Below are positions 17,961-27,041 of a stretch of DNA of 64,000 bases, piece by piece. The stretch spans positions 124,001 to 188,000 of the forward strand of contig NZ_JIBC01000005.1 of NCBI RefSeq assembly GCF_000620505.1, written 5' to 3'. A program made the position numbers and the translations under genes. Within the stretch, counting starts at the first letter, position 1; the number at the start of each line of letters is the position of its first letter. Source of the stretch: Sulfitobacter sp. 20_GPM-1509m. Its GTDB lineage: Bacteria > Pseudomonadota > Alphaproteobacteria > Rhodobacterales > Rhodobacteraceae. The notes beneath the pieces were generated by a model. The model ran no database searches and was not told where the DNA came from. It worked only from the letters and a program-made list of their open reading frames with translations.

Positions 17961-19493
17961 ATGACCCGTTTTGCCCGCTATTCCAGCAGTACTGCCCTTG
18001 CCATTTGCCTTGGGACTTCTGCCGCATATGCCGATGTGTCCGCCGCAGACGTCTGGAACAACTGGCGCGATTACATGAGCGATATGGGCTACGAGGTGAC
18101 CGGCACCGAAGCCCAGTCGGGCGACACGCTGACCGTGTCCGACGTGCGCATGGAAATCGACCTGTCCACCGACGTGGACACGGTCAAAGCCGCGGTGACC
18201 ATGGACAGCGTGATCTTTACCGAAGTGGGCGATGGCAGCGTGTCAATCCAGGTCCCCGAAACCAGCGCGATCACGGTCGACGGCACTCCTGCTGACGGGA
18301 AGCCGTTTGATCTGGCCATCGACTATCTCCAGAACGGTTTTGACATGGTCGTCACCGGCGACCCCGATGACCTGACCTATACCTACTCCGCCGACAGCGT
18401 CGGAATGAAACTGGCAAAACTGACCGTTGATGGCAAACCCATCGGTTCCGACGTCGCCCGCGTCGATGTATCGCTGGCCGATGTCAGCGGCGTGTCGCGG
18501 ATTCTTCAAGACAATCTGCGCAATGTCAGCCAGACGATGACAACCGGTCCCGTGACCTATGACATGGCCTTTGCCAGCCCAGAGGATGACGGATCGGCCA
18601 CCCTCACCGGCGGCTTGGACAGCATGTCGTTCACAGGTGGCGGCAACATCCCCACCGTCGACGATCCCTCGGACGTGAATGCGATGATCGACGCCGGGTT
18701 CGGATTTGAGGGCGAGTTCACCTATGGCAACGGCAAGACAGACATCAAGTTTGACGGGCCCGACGGCGGCGGCACGGTGAACACCTCGTCGACAGGCGGC
18801 GCGCTGACCGTGGGCATGTCCGAGGACGGACTGTCCTATTCCGGTTCGCAATCGGGTCTGGCGATCAAGGCGCTGATGTCCCAGATGCCGATCCCGATTG
18901 ATCTGAACATGGAAAACATGGTGTTCGGCCTGATGCTCCCCGTGCAGAAGTCCGACGAAGAGCAGGATTTCGGCCTGAAGCTGGCGCTGGAAGGGTTCAC
19001 AATGTCCGACGTGCTGTGGGGCATGTTCGATCCGCAGGCACAGCTGCCGCGCGATCCGGCCACTGTCGCCGTCGATCTGGCGGGCAAGGCAACTCTGTTG
19101 GTCAATTACATGGACCCGGAAGAGGCCGCCGCGATGGAAGCATCGGAAGAGGCACCGGGTGAGCTGAACGCGCTGGATGTCAAGGATGTGACCGTCGAGG
19201 CCGCAGGTGCCAAGCTGAACGGCTCGGGGGCCTTTACCTTTGACAACACCGACATGACCACCTTTGATGGCATGCCCAAGCCGACGGGCAGCCTTGATCT
19301 GACGCTGGTCGGTGGCAACGGGCTGATCGACAAGCTGGTGGCGATGGGCCTGCTGCCCGAGGAACAGGCTATGGGCGCGCGGATGATGATGGGGCTTTTT
19401 ACCGTACCGGGAGACGGGCCGGATTCGCTGAAGTCCAAGCTTGAGATCAACGAAGAGGGCCATGTTCTGGCGAACGGCCAGCGGTTGAAGTAA
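17961..19493 (+). CDS. DUF2125 periplasmic protein
   Basis: A 510-residue protein with signal peptide MTRFARYSSSTALAICLGTSAAYA (cleavage after about residue 25), followed by long beta-rich sequence with many acidic turns and no enzyme motif. The pattern (VWNNWRDYMSDMGYEV near the start, LEGFTMSDVLWGMFDP in the middle) matches alphaproteobacterial DUF2125 proteins of unknown function, probably periplasmic or envelope. It is a single gene with its own strong terminator. Confidence 0.88.
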   Translation: MTRFARYSSSTALAICLGTSAAYADVSAADVWNNWRDYMSDMGYEVTGTEAQSGDTLTVSDVRMEIDLSTDVDTVKAAVTMDSVIFTEVGDGSVSIQVPETSAITVDGTPADGKPFDLAIDYLQNGFDMVVTGDPDDLTYTYSADSVGMKLAKLTVDGKPIGSDVARVDVSLADVSGVSRILQDNLRNVSQTMTTGPVTYDMAFASPEDDGSATLTGGLDSMSFTGGGNIPTVDDPSDVNAMIDAGFGFEGEFTYGNGKTDIKFDGPDGGGTVNTSSTGGALTVGMSEDGLSYSGSQSGLAIKALMSQMPIPIDLNMENMVFGLMLPVQKSDEEQDFGLKLALEGFTMSDVLWGMFDPQAQLPRDPATVAVDLAGKATLLVNYMDPEEAAAMEASEEAPGELNALDVKDVTVEAAGAKLNGSGAFTFDNTDMTTFDGMPKPTGSLDLTLVGGNGLIDKLVAMGLLPEEQAMGARMMMGLFTVPGDGPDSLKSKLEINEEGHVLANGQRLK

Positions 19494-19518
19494 CCGACCT
19501 CACCACGTTTTCAAAGAG

Positions 19519-19547
19519 GGGGCGGCGCGCAGGCGCTGCCCCTTTTT
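19519..19547 (+). terminator. Rho-independent terminator of the DUF2125 gene
   Basis: A 10-bp stem GGGGCGGCGC/GCGCTGCCCC (one G-T pair) with a GCAG loop, followed directly by TTTTT. It lies 25 nt after the DUF2125 stop. Confidence 0.93.
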
Positions 19548-19553
19548 GCTGTC

Positions 19554-20102
19554 TCAGGGTAGCTGTGTCGGCGCGTCCTGCGGCCCAGTTCCGCCGAAAT
19601 CCCCCGACATCAGTTCGTCCAGAAACAGGCTGACGAACTGGCTGCGCCCGTGTGCGCCCGATTTGGCATAAACGCTGGTGACCTGCGCACGCACGGTGCC
19701 TGCCGCCGTCTGCCGGACACGGGCAATCTCGTCATTGTCCAGCCCTTTGCAGATCATGATGGCGATGTCGCGTTCAGCCGCTGTCAGGTTCCAGTCGTCG
19801 AACAAGCCGTCCATGACCTCGGCCAACTGTCCCTGTGCCACTTTCAACCCTGCATCCATATCGCTCATGCGGTTCAGCAGGCGGCGCAATTCGATCATCA
19901 GAAAGATCACACCACCCATCAAGGCAATTGCGGCGACGGACTCGGCGGCCAGCAGAACATCGTTCAGATGCGCGCCCTCGCGCATGTCGGTCAGCACGTC
20001 GCCGATGAAAAAGATCGCGCACAAGGCTTGCAGGATGATAATCCCCGCAAGCGCTGTGGCGCGTCGTTCCTTTGCCTTTGCGGGCCGCGCGGGTCGCTTC
20101 AT
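19554..20102 (-). CDS. Membrane-anchored LuxR-type HTH protein
   Basis: A 182-residue protein. After a basic N-terminus (KRPARPAKAKERR) it has two hydrophobic membrane helices (about residues 18-40 and 51-72), then a C-terminal LuxR/FixJ-type helix-turn-helix beginning LTAAERDIAIMICKG and continuing IARVRQTAAGTVRAQVTSVYAKSG. No receiver or autoinducer domain is visible, so it looks like a one-component membrane-bound transcription regulator. The ATG at 20102 overlaps the cytochrome b stop (ATGA). It is the last gene of the PepSY-cytochrome b operon, so it may sense or control that redox module. Confidence 0.85.
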   Translation of the reverse strand: MKRPARPAKAKERRATALAGIIILQALCAIFFIGDVLTDMREGAHLNDVLLAAESVAAIALMGGVIFLMIELRRLLNRMSDMDAGLKVAQGQLAEVMDGLFDDWNLTAAERDIAIMICKGLDNDEIARVRQTAAGTVRAQVTSVYAKSGAHGRSQFVSLFLDELMSGDFGGTGPQDAPTQLP

Positions 20103-20674
20103 TCCACTGCTGTTCCCTTGGGAATACGTTTGCGTCCCAATAGCATGGCGCGCACCAGATTGACACCGGATCGCCATGTGTCGAACGCCACACCGGCCAC
20201 GTGCAAGGCCACGGAAAGCATAAGCCAGTTGAACGCCAGTTCATGCGCCTCTTTCACCCAATCAATGCCGAAGAACCGCAGCGTCGTCATCATATAGCCG
20301 GTCACGCCCATGGCGATGACCGTCAGCCACAGGTTGTACACCATCAGCGCGCCCAGTGGGTTATGGGACAGATGCACGGTACGATCCCCCGCCCGCACCG
20401 CCTTGAGATAGCGCAGCGCCCGCATCGGATTGGGCGGAAAGGCCGCGAATCGCGCATGACGGGGGCCGACCACGGCCCAGACGACGCGAATGCCCACCAG
20501 CCCCAGCGCCACATAGCCCACCCACTGATGAACCATGCCCTCGTCATCGGTAAAGGCACCGTTCAGCAGGATCATCAGCGCCAGCGACCAGTGGATCAAC
20601 CGGACCAACGGGTCCCAGACCGCCACGTCACGGGCGCCTTCGCGCCCGCTTTCCAGTTGCGTACCAACCGACAC
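20099..20674 (-). CDS. Cytochrome b561-type integral membrane protein
   Basis: A 191-residue protein with four hydrophobic segments and family-typical His positions (VRLIHWSLAL, EGMVHQWVGY, EAHELAFNW, ALHVAGV), matching the cytochrome b/b6 / Ni-Fe-hydrogenase b-type family that carries two b haems. It would move electrons between quinones and a periplasmic or cytoplasmic partner. No hydrogenase gene is nearby. It starts 2 nt after the PepSY protein gene and overlaps the LuxR-HTH gene by 4 nt. Confidence 0.9.
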   Translation of the reverse strand: MSVGTQLESGREGARDVAVWDPLVRLIHWSLALMILLNGAFTDDEGMVHQWVGYVALGLVGIRVVWAVVGPRHARFAAFPPNPMRALRYLKAVRAGDRTVHLSHNPLGALMVYNLWLTVIAMGVTGYMMTTLRFFGIDWVKEAHELAFNWLMLSVALHVAGVAFDTWRSGVNLVRAMLLGRKRIPKGTAVE

Positions 20675-20676
20675 GG

Positions 20677-20931
20677 TCAGTTCTTCCAGTCAAGCTTGGT
20701 GATCGCACCGGTTTCGGGGGCCACATAGACTTCGCCCATTTTGCCGTCCTTGACGAAATAGACCTCGATGTTGCCGTCTTCCATCTCGGCCTTGCGCACT
20801 TCGTAACCCATGTCGGTCAGCGTTGTTTTCACTTCGTCCATCGTTTTGCCCAGCATGGTATCTGCGGTCAGGTCGGCGGCAAAAGCAGGGGCGGCAAAGG
20901 CCATAAGGGTGATCAGAGCAATTTTACGCAT
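20677..20931 (-). CDS. Small secreted PepSY-domain protein
   Basis: An 84-residue protein: signal peptide MRKIALITLMAFAAPAFA (about 18 residues), then a single PepSY-like domain with the repeating pattern DEVKTTLTDMGYEVRKAEMEDGNIEVYFV and GEVYVAPETGAI. PepSY domains are often periplasmic and inhibit peptidases or accompany redox membrane proteins. I took the start at 20931, where the signal peptide begins; the upstream open frame (to 21117) looks non-coding. It leads the three-gene operon with cytochrome b and the LuxR-HTH protein. Confidence 0.88.
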   Translation of the reverse strand: MRKIALITLMAFAAPAFAADLTADTMLGKTMDEVKTTLTDMGYEVRKAEMEDGNIEVYFVKDGKMGEVYVAPETGAITKLDWKN

Positions 20932-21208
20932 GGTATCCTCGTTTTCGGTTTGAAGGTTGATAAGAACGGCAACGGATGCTGTCGTCTTGCCTTGATCTGA
21001 GCGCATCGGGGCATCCGCACCATTGCGCCCCCGCTTATTCGGCTGCTTTAAGCCCCTGCTTACAGCGGATATCCGCCCCTCTTCCGCCTCTGCCCGATCC
21101 GCAGACATCACGCGCATTTGCCGCGTCTTTTTCGGACGCCACAGGCCCGCCCCCTTGTGCGCAGCGGGCGCGGGGGCTACCTCATGGCCAATTCAGCCGG
21201 AGATTTTC

Positions 21209-22555
21209 ATGACCCGTTCCCTTGATGCGTTGACCGACCAATTGCTCAAAGCCGCCGCCGACGCAGGCGCAGACGCCGCCGACGCGATGGCGGTTCAGGG
21301 CACTTCGGTGTCGGTCGACGTGCGCGCCGGCGCGCTGGAACATGCGGAACGGTCCGAAGGCGTGGACATCGGTCTGCGGGTCTTTGTCGGCAGGCGCGTG
21401 GCGAATGTGTCGGCATCGGACATCTCGGAGCGGACGATTTCCGAAATGGCCGTGCGCGCCGTGGCAATGGCCCGCGAAGCGCCCGAAGATGCCTATGCGG
21501 GCCTCGCCGATCCCGAACAATTGGTACAAGACTGGGACGTTGATGTACTGGAACTGGCCGATCCCACGCCCGAACCCGACGCTGCCACGCTGGAAGACAA
21601 CGCCCGCCGCGCCGAGGCCGCAGCCCTGGAACAGGACGGTATCAGCCAGGTGTCGCAGACCTCTGCAGCCTACGGCGCGCGGCAGGTGCATATCGCGGCC
21701 AGCAACGGTTTTGCCGGTGGCTATGCGCGCACCGATCGCGGGATCAGTTGCGTGGCCATCGCGGGCACGGGTGCCGGGATGGAGCGCGACTATTCCGGCG
21801 ACGGGCGCATCTTTCAGGCCGACCTGCGCAGCCCCGAAGAGATTGGCCGCGAGGCCGCCGAACGCGCCATTGCCCGCCTGAACCCGCGCAAGCCGCGCAC
21901 CGGCACCTATCCGGTGCTGTTTGACGAACGTGTCTCCTCGACCCTGATCGGCCACCTTCTGTCTGCCGTCAACGGTGCCGCCATCGCGCGCGGGTCGTCG
22001 TGGTTGCTGGGCGCATTGGGCGAGAAAATCCTGCCCGACGACCTCTCATTGATCGAAGACCCGCACCGCCCCCGCTGCTCGGCCTCGCGCCCCTTTGATG
22101 CCGAGGGGCTGCCAACCACCCGCCGCGCCATCGTGGACGGTGGCGTGCTGACCGGCTGGACGCTGGATCTGGCAACGGGCCGCAAGCTGGGGATGCCCTC
22201 CACCGGCAACGCCGCGCGCGGCACCTCGTCGGGTCCTTCGCCCAGCATCTGGAACGTGGAACTGACCCAAGGCACCGCCAGCCGCGACGATCTGATCCGC
22301 GACATGGGCACCGGGCTGTTGGTCACCTCGATGATCGGGTCGACCATCAACCCCAACACCGGCGACTATTCCCGCGGCGCGGCGGGTCTGTGGGTCGAGA
22401 ACGGCGAGATCACCCATGCCGTCAACGAATGCACCATCGCGGGCAACCTGCGTGACATGCTGCGCGCCATCGTGCCCGCCAATGATGCGCGCACGCACCT
22501 GAGCCGCGTTGTGCCATCGCTTCTGGTTCCGGGAATGACCCTTGCCGGCAGCTGA
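21209..22555 (+). CDS. pmbA: TldE/PmbA-family protein (TldD/TldE protease subunit-like)
   Basis: A 448-residue PmbA/TldE homolog. It has an N-terminal domain with VDVRAGALEHAERSEGVDIGLRVFVG and the C-terminal segment with GLLVTSMIGSTINPNTGDYSRGAAGLWVENGE, strongly conserved in the family. TldD/TldE form a cytosolic protease that trims unfolded peptides; TldE itself lacks the HExxxH zinc motif, and none is seen here. I chose the ATG at 21209 (CCGGAG upstream) over the longer open frame. The 3' end overlaps the CysQ-like gene by 14 nt. Confidence 0.93.
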   Translation: MTRSLDALTDQLLKAAADAGADAADAMAVQGTSVSVDVRAGALEHAERSEGVDIGLRVFVGRRVANVSASDISERTISEMAVRAVAMAREAPEDAYAGLADPEQLVQDWDVDVLELADPTPEPDAATLEDNARRAEAAALEQDGISQVSQTSAAYGARQVHIAASNGFAGGYARTDRGISCVAIAGTGAGMERDYSGDGRIFQADLRSPEEIGREAAERAIARLNPRKPRTGTYPVLFDERVSSTLIGHLLSAVNGAAIARGSSWLLGALGEKILPDDLSLIEDPHRPRCSASRPFDAEGLPTTRRAIVDGGVLTGWTLDLATGRKLGMPSTGNAARGTSSGPSPSIWNVELTQGTASRDDLIRDMGTGLLVTSMIGSTINPNTGDYSRGAAGLWVENGEITHAVNECTIAGNLRDMLRAIVPANDARTHLSRVVPSLLVPGMTLAGS

Positions 22556-23330
22556 TCTTCCCCTGCTGATCGACGCGGCGCGTGCGGCAGGTCGGATCGC
22601 CACCAGCTTTACCGGCCCCGACGCGCAACGCTGGGACAAACCCGGCGGTGCAGGTCCGGTGACCGAGGCTGATCTGGCCGTCAACGACATGCTGACCGAC
22701 ATGCTGTGCACTGCGCGGCCCGGCTATGGCTGGCTGTCCGAGGAAAGCGAGGACACCGCGACCCGGCTGGGACGGGACACGGTGTTCATCATCGATCCGA
22801 TCGACGGCACCCGAAGCTTTGTCGAAGGCAGCAAGACTTGGGCGCACAGCATCGCCGTGGCCGAGGGCGGGCAGATCACCGCCGCCGCCGTCTACCTGCC
22901 GATGCTGGACAAGCTTTATACGGCGGGTCTGGGACAGGGGGCCGCGCTGAACGGCGCGCCCTTGGCCGTCTCGGACACCGAGCGGATGCAGGACTGTTCC
23001 GTTCTGGTGACCAAGCCCGCGATGCAACCGCACCACTGGCGCGGCGGCACGCCCCCGGCGCTGAAACGCGGGCACCGCCCGTCGCTGGCTTACCGGCTGG
23101 CGCTGGTGGGCGAGGGCCGCTTTGACGGTATGCTGACCCTGCGCGACAGCTGGGAATGGGACATCGCCGCCGGCGCTCTGATCGTCAGCGAGGCGGGCGG
23201 CACCATCACCGACCGCGCGGGCCTGCCCTTGCGGTTCAACAATCCGCACCCCACACTGGACGGTGTGATCGCCGCGACGCCTGCGGTGCACGCAGGCCTG
23301 TTTGCAGCCCTGAAACCACCATCACCTTGA
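22542..23330 (+). CDS. 3'(2'),5'-bisphosphate nucleotidase / inositol monophosphatase family protein
   Basis: A 262-residue Mg-dependent phosphatase of the IMPase/CysQ superfamily. It has metal-binding ESED, DPIDGT (85-90) and the C-terminal WEWDIAAG, where the active-site Asp sits. The sequence is CysQ-like, so it probably removes the 3' phosphate of PAP from sulfate assimilation, but inositol phosphatase activity cannot be excluded. The start is a TTG at 22542 with GGGA upstream, inside the pmbA 3' end. Confidence 0.88.
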   Translation: MPAADLPLLIDAARAAGRIATSFTGPDAQRWDKPGGAGPVTEADLAVNDMLTDMLCTARPGYGWLSEESEDTATRLGRDTVFIIDPIDGTRSFVEGSKTWAHSIAVAEGGQITAAAVYLPMLDKLYTAGLGQGAALNGAPLAVSDTERMQDCSVLVTKPAMQPHHWRGGTPPALKRGHRPSLAYRLALVGEGRFDGMLTLRDSWEWDIAAGALIVSEAGGTITDRAGLPLRFNNPHPTLDGVIAATPAVHAGLFAALKPPSP

Positions 23331-23397
23331 CCCCGACACGCGGCCTTGCGCACACTGCACCCGGCCAGACATGCCGCCCGAACAAAGGACCCATCCC

Positions 23398-23640
23398 ATG
23401 ACCCAACGCCTGCACCTCGTTTTCGGAGGCGAGCTTGTGACACCTTCCGAGAACGTGTTCAAAAACGTCGACGACCTGCACATCGTGGGCATCTTTCCCA
23501 ATTATGCCAGCGCCTATGACGCCTGGAAGAACGAAGCCCAGCGCACCGTCGACAACGCGCATATGCGGTATTACATCGCCCACCTGCACCGCCTGCGTGA
23601 CGAAGAAAACGCCGCCACGCCCACCGAAGAACTGGGCTGA
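23398..23640 (+). CDS. DUF4170 small protein
   Basis: An 80-residue protein with the sequence pattern of DUF4170 (HLVFGGELVTPSENVFKN, then DLHIVGIFPNYASAYDAWK), a short alphaproteobacterial family of unknown function. The AAAGGA ribosome-binding site is 8 nt upstream of the ATG at 23398. It lies between the CysQ-like gene and the KDO transferase gene, 9 nt before the latter, so it is co-transcribed with lipid A genes. This linkage is common in Rhodobacteraceae and hints at an envelope role (inference). Confidence 0.9.
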   Translation: MTQRLHLVFGGELVTPSENVFKNVDDLHIVGIFPNYASAYDAWKNEAQRTVDNAHMRYYIAHLHRLRDEENAATPTEELG

Positions 23641-23649
23641 TCCGCACCC

Positions 23650-24867
23650 ATGGCCCGCTCGCTGGGATTTGCAGCCTACAGGGCGCTGACCCGTCGCGGG
23701 CCGGTGCCAAAGCTGCCCGACTATGCACCGCGCCCGAAGGGCGAGCTGGTCTGGTTGCACGCCGCCGAGCCGGGCAGCGAGGTGCGGGTGCGCGATCTGG
23801 CGCGCCGCCTGATTGCCGCACGCTTTGGTCTGCACGTGTTGCTGACCGCCCCGACCGAGCCTGCGACCTGCGACGATCCCTGCCTGCTGACCGCCGCCCT
23901 GCCGCCCGAACATCCCGCGGCCACGGCGGCCTTTGTCGCCCACTGGAAACCCGATGCGGTGATCTGGACATGGGGGGCGCTGCAACCCAATCTGGTTGAG
24001 GCCGCCGCGGCCCTGGGCCATCCGATGTTTCTGATTGATGCGGGCGCCGACGGCTTTGACACCCGCCGCGACCGCTGGCTGACCGAGGTGCCGCGCCAGT
24101 TGCTGGCGCTTTTCGACAACGTGCTGGCCCGCAGCGATGCCGCCGAGGCGCGGGTCCGACAGCTGGGCGTGCCCGAGGCCAAGATCGACCGCACCGCGCC
24201 GCTGGTGCCGGGCGGTCAGGCGCTGCCTGCGTCGCCGCAGGATGTGGACGACCTGTCCCAAGCCCTTTCCGGTCGCCCGGTCTGGTTCGCTTCGGGGGTG
24301 ACGGCCGCCGAGGTTTCTGCCGTGCTGACGGCCCACCGCCGCGCCCAGCGCCTGTCGCACCGGCTGCTGCTGATCCTGAACCCGCGCGACGCCGCCGCCG
24401 ATGCGTTTGCCGCCAACTTATGCGTGCTGGACGCCCTGCGCATGGTGCGCTGGTCCGAAGGCACCTATCCCGACGACAACACTGCCGTGCTGCTGGCCGA
24501 TCTGCCCGATGAAACCGGGCTGTGGTTCCGCGTGGCACCGGTGTCCTTCCTTGGCGGCTCGCTGGAAACGGGCCAGGGCGGGCAGGATCCGTTCGCGGCG
24601 GCGGCACTGGGGTCGGCGGTGCTGTATGGTCCCAGCGTCGGCAAGCATCTGGACGCCTATCGCAGGCTGGCCAATGCAGGCGCGGCCCGGATCGTAAATG
24701 ATGCCGAAAGCCTGGGCGCTGCGGTGACATGGCTGATCGCACCGGATCAGGCCGCCAAGATGGCGATGGCGGGCTGGGACGTCGTGACCGAAGGGGCCGA
24801 CACGGTCGAGCGGATCATCACCCTGTTAAATGACAGCCTTGATGCCCGACAGGATGGATTAAGCTGA
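23650..24867 (+). CDS. 3-deoxy-D-manno-octulosonic acid transferase (WaaA/KdtA-like)
   Basis: A 405-residue GT30-type glycosyltransferase. The N-terminal half has the KDO-transferase features [14 protein letters not shown] and [14 protein letters not shown]. The C-terminal half has [31 protein letters not shown], matching the conserved nucleotide-sugar-binding region FIGGSL...GGHNPLEPA. It transfers KDO from CMP-KDO to lipid A precursor at the inner membrane. Conserved Asn/His-type residues of that region are partly changed (GGQDPF). It overlaps lpxK by 1 nt, which supports the role. Confidence 0.9.
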   Translation: MARSLGFAAYRALTRRGPVPKLPDYAPRPKGELVWLHAAEPGSEVRVRDLARRLIAARFGLHVLLTAPTEPATCDDPCLLTAALPPEHPAATAAFVAHWKPDAVIWTWGALQPNLVEAAAALGHPMFLIDAGADGFDTRRDRWLTEVPRQLLALFDNVLARSDAAEARVRQLGVPEAKIDRTAPLVPGGQALPASPQDVDDLSQALSGRPVWFASGVTAAEVSAVLTAHRRAQRLSHRLLLILNPRDAAADAFAANLCVLDALRMVRWSEGTYPDDNTAVLLADLPDETGLWFRVAPVSFLGGSLETGQGGQDPFAAAALGSAVLYGPSVGKHLDAYRRLANAGAARIVNDAESLGAAVTWLIAPDQAAKMAMAGWDVVTEGADTVERIITLLNDSLDARQDGLS

Positions 24868-25850
24868 TGCGCGCGCCCGATTTCTGGAACACACCGCCCG
24901 ACCGCCCCGCATGGCAGGCCCGCCTGCTGGCGCCGCTGGGCCATCTCTATGCCAGCGCCACCGCCCGCAGGCTGGCCAAGGGCACGCCGCTGCGGCTGGA
25001 CATTCCGGTGGTCTGCGTCGGCAACATCAATGCAGGCGGCACCGGCAAGACACCCACGGTGATCGCCGTGGCCGAAAAGCTGCGCGACCTTTACCACACG
25101 CCCCACATCGTGACGCGCGGCTATGGCGGGTCGCTGACTGGCCCCGTGCGCGTGGACCCTGCCCGCCACACCGCGAAACAGGTGGGCGACGAGCCGCTGC
25201 TGCTGGCCGCCTTTGCCGAGGTCTGGGTGGCCCGCGACCGCGCCGCCGGGGGCCGTGCGGCGCAAGAGGCCGGAGCAACCGTGGTGATCATGGATGACGG
25301 GCTGCAAAATCCCGATCTGGCCAAGGACGCCAGCATCGTCGTGGTGGACGCGGCCACCGGATTTGGCAATGCGCGTTGTTTGCCTGCGGGTCCCCTGCGT
25401 GAACCTGTGGCCGCCGGGCTGGCCCGTGCCGACATCCTGCTGAGCATCGGCAACGCCGGCGATCAGGCCACCTTTCAGCCGGACACCGCCCTCCCCCATG
25501 TCCGCGCCGAGCTGAAGCCGCTGCAAACCGGTATGGACTGGACCGACACGCCGGTCTTTGCCTTTGCGGGCATTGGCCGCCCGCAGAAGTTCTTTGACAC
25601 CCTTCGGGATCTGGGGGCCACCATCGTCCACGCCGAACCCCTGGGCGATCACCAGACCCTGTCGACTGCCCTGTTGTCACGGCTGGACGCCGATGCCCGC
25701 GCCCGTGGCGCGCAGCTGGTCACAACGGAAAAAGACGCGGCGCGCCTGCCTGCGGCCTTCCGGTCGCGGGTCATCACCCTGCCCGTGCGCCTGCACTTCG
25801 AGGATGCCTCGGCGCTGGACACCCTTCTGAAGGCGCTGCCGCAGCCCTAG
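24867..25850 (+). CDS. lpxK: Tetraacyldisaccharide 4'-kinase
   Basis: A 327-residue lipid A 4'-kinase. The P-loop reads [13 protein letters not shown] (GGTGKT at 57-62), followed by ITRGYGG-type [10 protein letters not shown] and [13 protein letters not shown], which contains the Asp pair needed for catalysis. The C-terminal [12 protein letters not shown] is also family-typical. It phosphorylates the disaccharide lipid A precursor using ATP. Its ATG overlaps the KDO transferase stop (TGATG), so both are translated as a unit. Confidence 0.96.
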   Translation: MRAPDFWNTPPDRPAWQARLLAPLGHLYASATARRLAKGTPLRLDIPVVCVGNINAGGTGKTPTVIAVAEKLRDLYHTPHIVTRGYGGSLTGPVRVDPARHTAKQVGDEPLLLAAFAEVWVARDRAAGGRAAQEAGATVVIMDDGLQNPDLAKDASIVVVDAATGFGNARCLPAGPLREPVAAGLARADILLSIGNAGDQATFQPDTALPHVRAELKPLQTGMDWTDTPVFAFAGIGRPQKFFDTLRDLGATIVHAEPLGDHQTLSTALLSRLDADARARGAQLVTTEKDAARLPAAFRSRVITLPVRLHFEDASALDTLLKALPQP

Positions 25851-25852
25851 CT

Positions 25853-25878
25853 GTCTTCTCTGGTTCAGAAAATCCCGG
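25853..25878. repeat. Extragenic repeat, copy 2
   Basis: The 26 bases are identical to 4558-4583 and start 3 nt after the lpxK stop. The flank (to about 25916) contains GGAGGCAGAGCCCCC, which resembles the hairpin at 16381-16395. The whole 25851-25919 gap between lpxK and the convergent CaiB gene is made of this element. Confidence 0.8.
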
Positions 25879-25919
25879 AGGACTGCACGGTTGCGCCGGA
25901 GGCAGAGCCCCCGACGCAC

Positions 25920-27041
25920 TTACAACCGTTTGTCGTCTTCGCCCAGCTTCGGCGCAGGCCGGTGCAGCGACAGTTCCGCATCCGAAAACACGATCGGCGT
26001 GCGCACACCGGGAACGCCGTCCAGCTCGATCTGCATCCCGCGTGCGACGATCTGCGGGTCGGCCATCACGTCGGCCATGTCGTTGATCGGCCCTGCAGGC
26101 ACGCCTTCGGCCTCGCAGGCCGCCAGCAGATCATCCCGCGCGCGCAATACGGTCGCGGCGGTCAGCTTGCGGGTCATTACGTCACGATTCGCGATCCGGT
26201 CCGAATTTTTCAAAAATTCGGGGGCCGTCGCCATATCGTCCAGACCCAGCAGGCGACACAGGCGCTGGTACTGGCCGTCGTTGCCTGTGGCGATGATGAT
26301 ATGCCCATCGGCACAATCGAACACCTGATAGGGCGTCAGGTTCACGTGTGCGTTGCCCATGCGTCCCGGTGGGGTGCCGCTGGTCAGGTAGTTCATCGCC
26401 TGATTGGCAGTGATCGCCACGGCCACGTCCAGCAGGGCCATGTCGATCTGCTGTCCCTTCCCGGTCTGGCTGCGCTGGTGGACGGCGGCCAGAATCGCGG
26501 TGGTCGCATAGACGCCGGTGAAAATATCGGTGATCGCCACGCCGGATTTCTGCGGCTGGCCGTCCGGCTCGCCGGTGATCGACATCAGACCCGACATGCC
26601 CTGAATGATGAAATCATAGCCTGCGCGATGCGCGTAGGGCCCCGTCTGGCCAAAGCCGGTGACCGAGCAATAGATCAGCTTGGGGAATTCATCCTTGAGC
26701 GACGCATAGTCCAGCCCGTATTTGGCCAGTCCACCCACCTTGAAGTTCTCGATCATGATGTCGGCATCGGCCAGCAGCCCCTTGAGGCGCGCCTGCCCTT
26801 CGGCGCTGCGCAGATCGACAATGATCGACGCCTTGCCCCGGTTGGCCGAGTGGAAATACGAGGCAGACACGTCATCGTCGCGGGTGACGAAAGGAGGGCC
26901 CCATTGCCGCGTGTCGTCGCCTGCCGCGGCTTCGACCTTGATCACTTCTGCGCCCAGGTCCGACAGCGTCTGACCGGCCCAGGGGCCGGCCAGAACACGT
27001 GCCAATTCTACAACTTTCAGACCAGCAAGCGGTGCCGTCAT
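25920..27041 (-). CDS. CaiB/BaiF (class III) CoA-transferase family protein
   Basis: A 373-residue class III CoA-transferase. It opens with PLAGLKVVELARVLAGPWAGQ and contains KVE, RGKASIIVDLRS, and VAITDIFTG, where the catalytic Asp lies (about residue 169). Such enzymes move CoA between acids (formyl, carnitine, bile acid, mesaconate and others). Substrate cannot be assigned. The start overlaps the stop of the upstream DsbA-like gene by 1 nt (27041), although the two functions are unrelated. Confidence 0.92.
   Translation of the reverse strand: MTAPLAGLKVVELARVLAGPWAGQTLSDLGAEVIKVEAAAGDDTRQWGPPFVTRDDDVSASYFHSANRGKASIIVDLRSAEGQARLKGLLADADIMIENFKVGGLAKYGLDYASLKDEFPKLIYCSVTGFGQTGPYAHRAGYDFIIQGMSGLMSITGEPDGQPQKSGVAITDIFTGVYATTAILAAVHQRSQTGKGQQIDMALLDVAVAITANQAMNYLTSGTPPGRMGNAHVNLTPYQVFDCADGHIIIATGNDGQYQRLCRLLGLDDMATAPEFLKNSDRIANRDVMTRKLTAATVLRARDDLLAACEAEGVPAGPINDMADVMADPQIVARGMQIELDGVPGVRTPIVFSDAELSLHRPAPKLGEDDKRL

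Noticed and set aside
23459-24742. 427-residue minus-strand frame, Arg/Pro-rich
   Set aside because: Antisense to the KDO transferase gene; low-complexity composition, no start signal.
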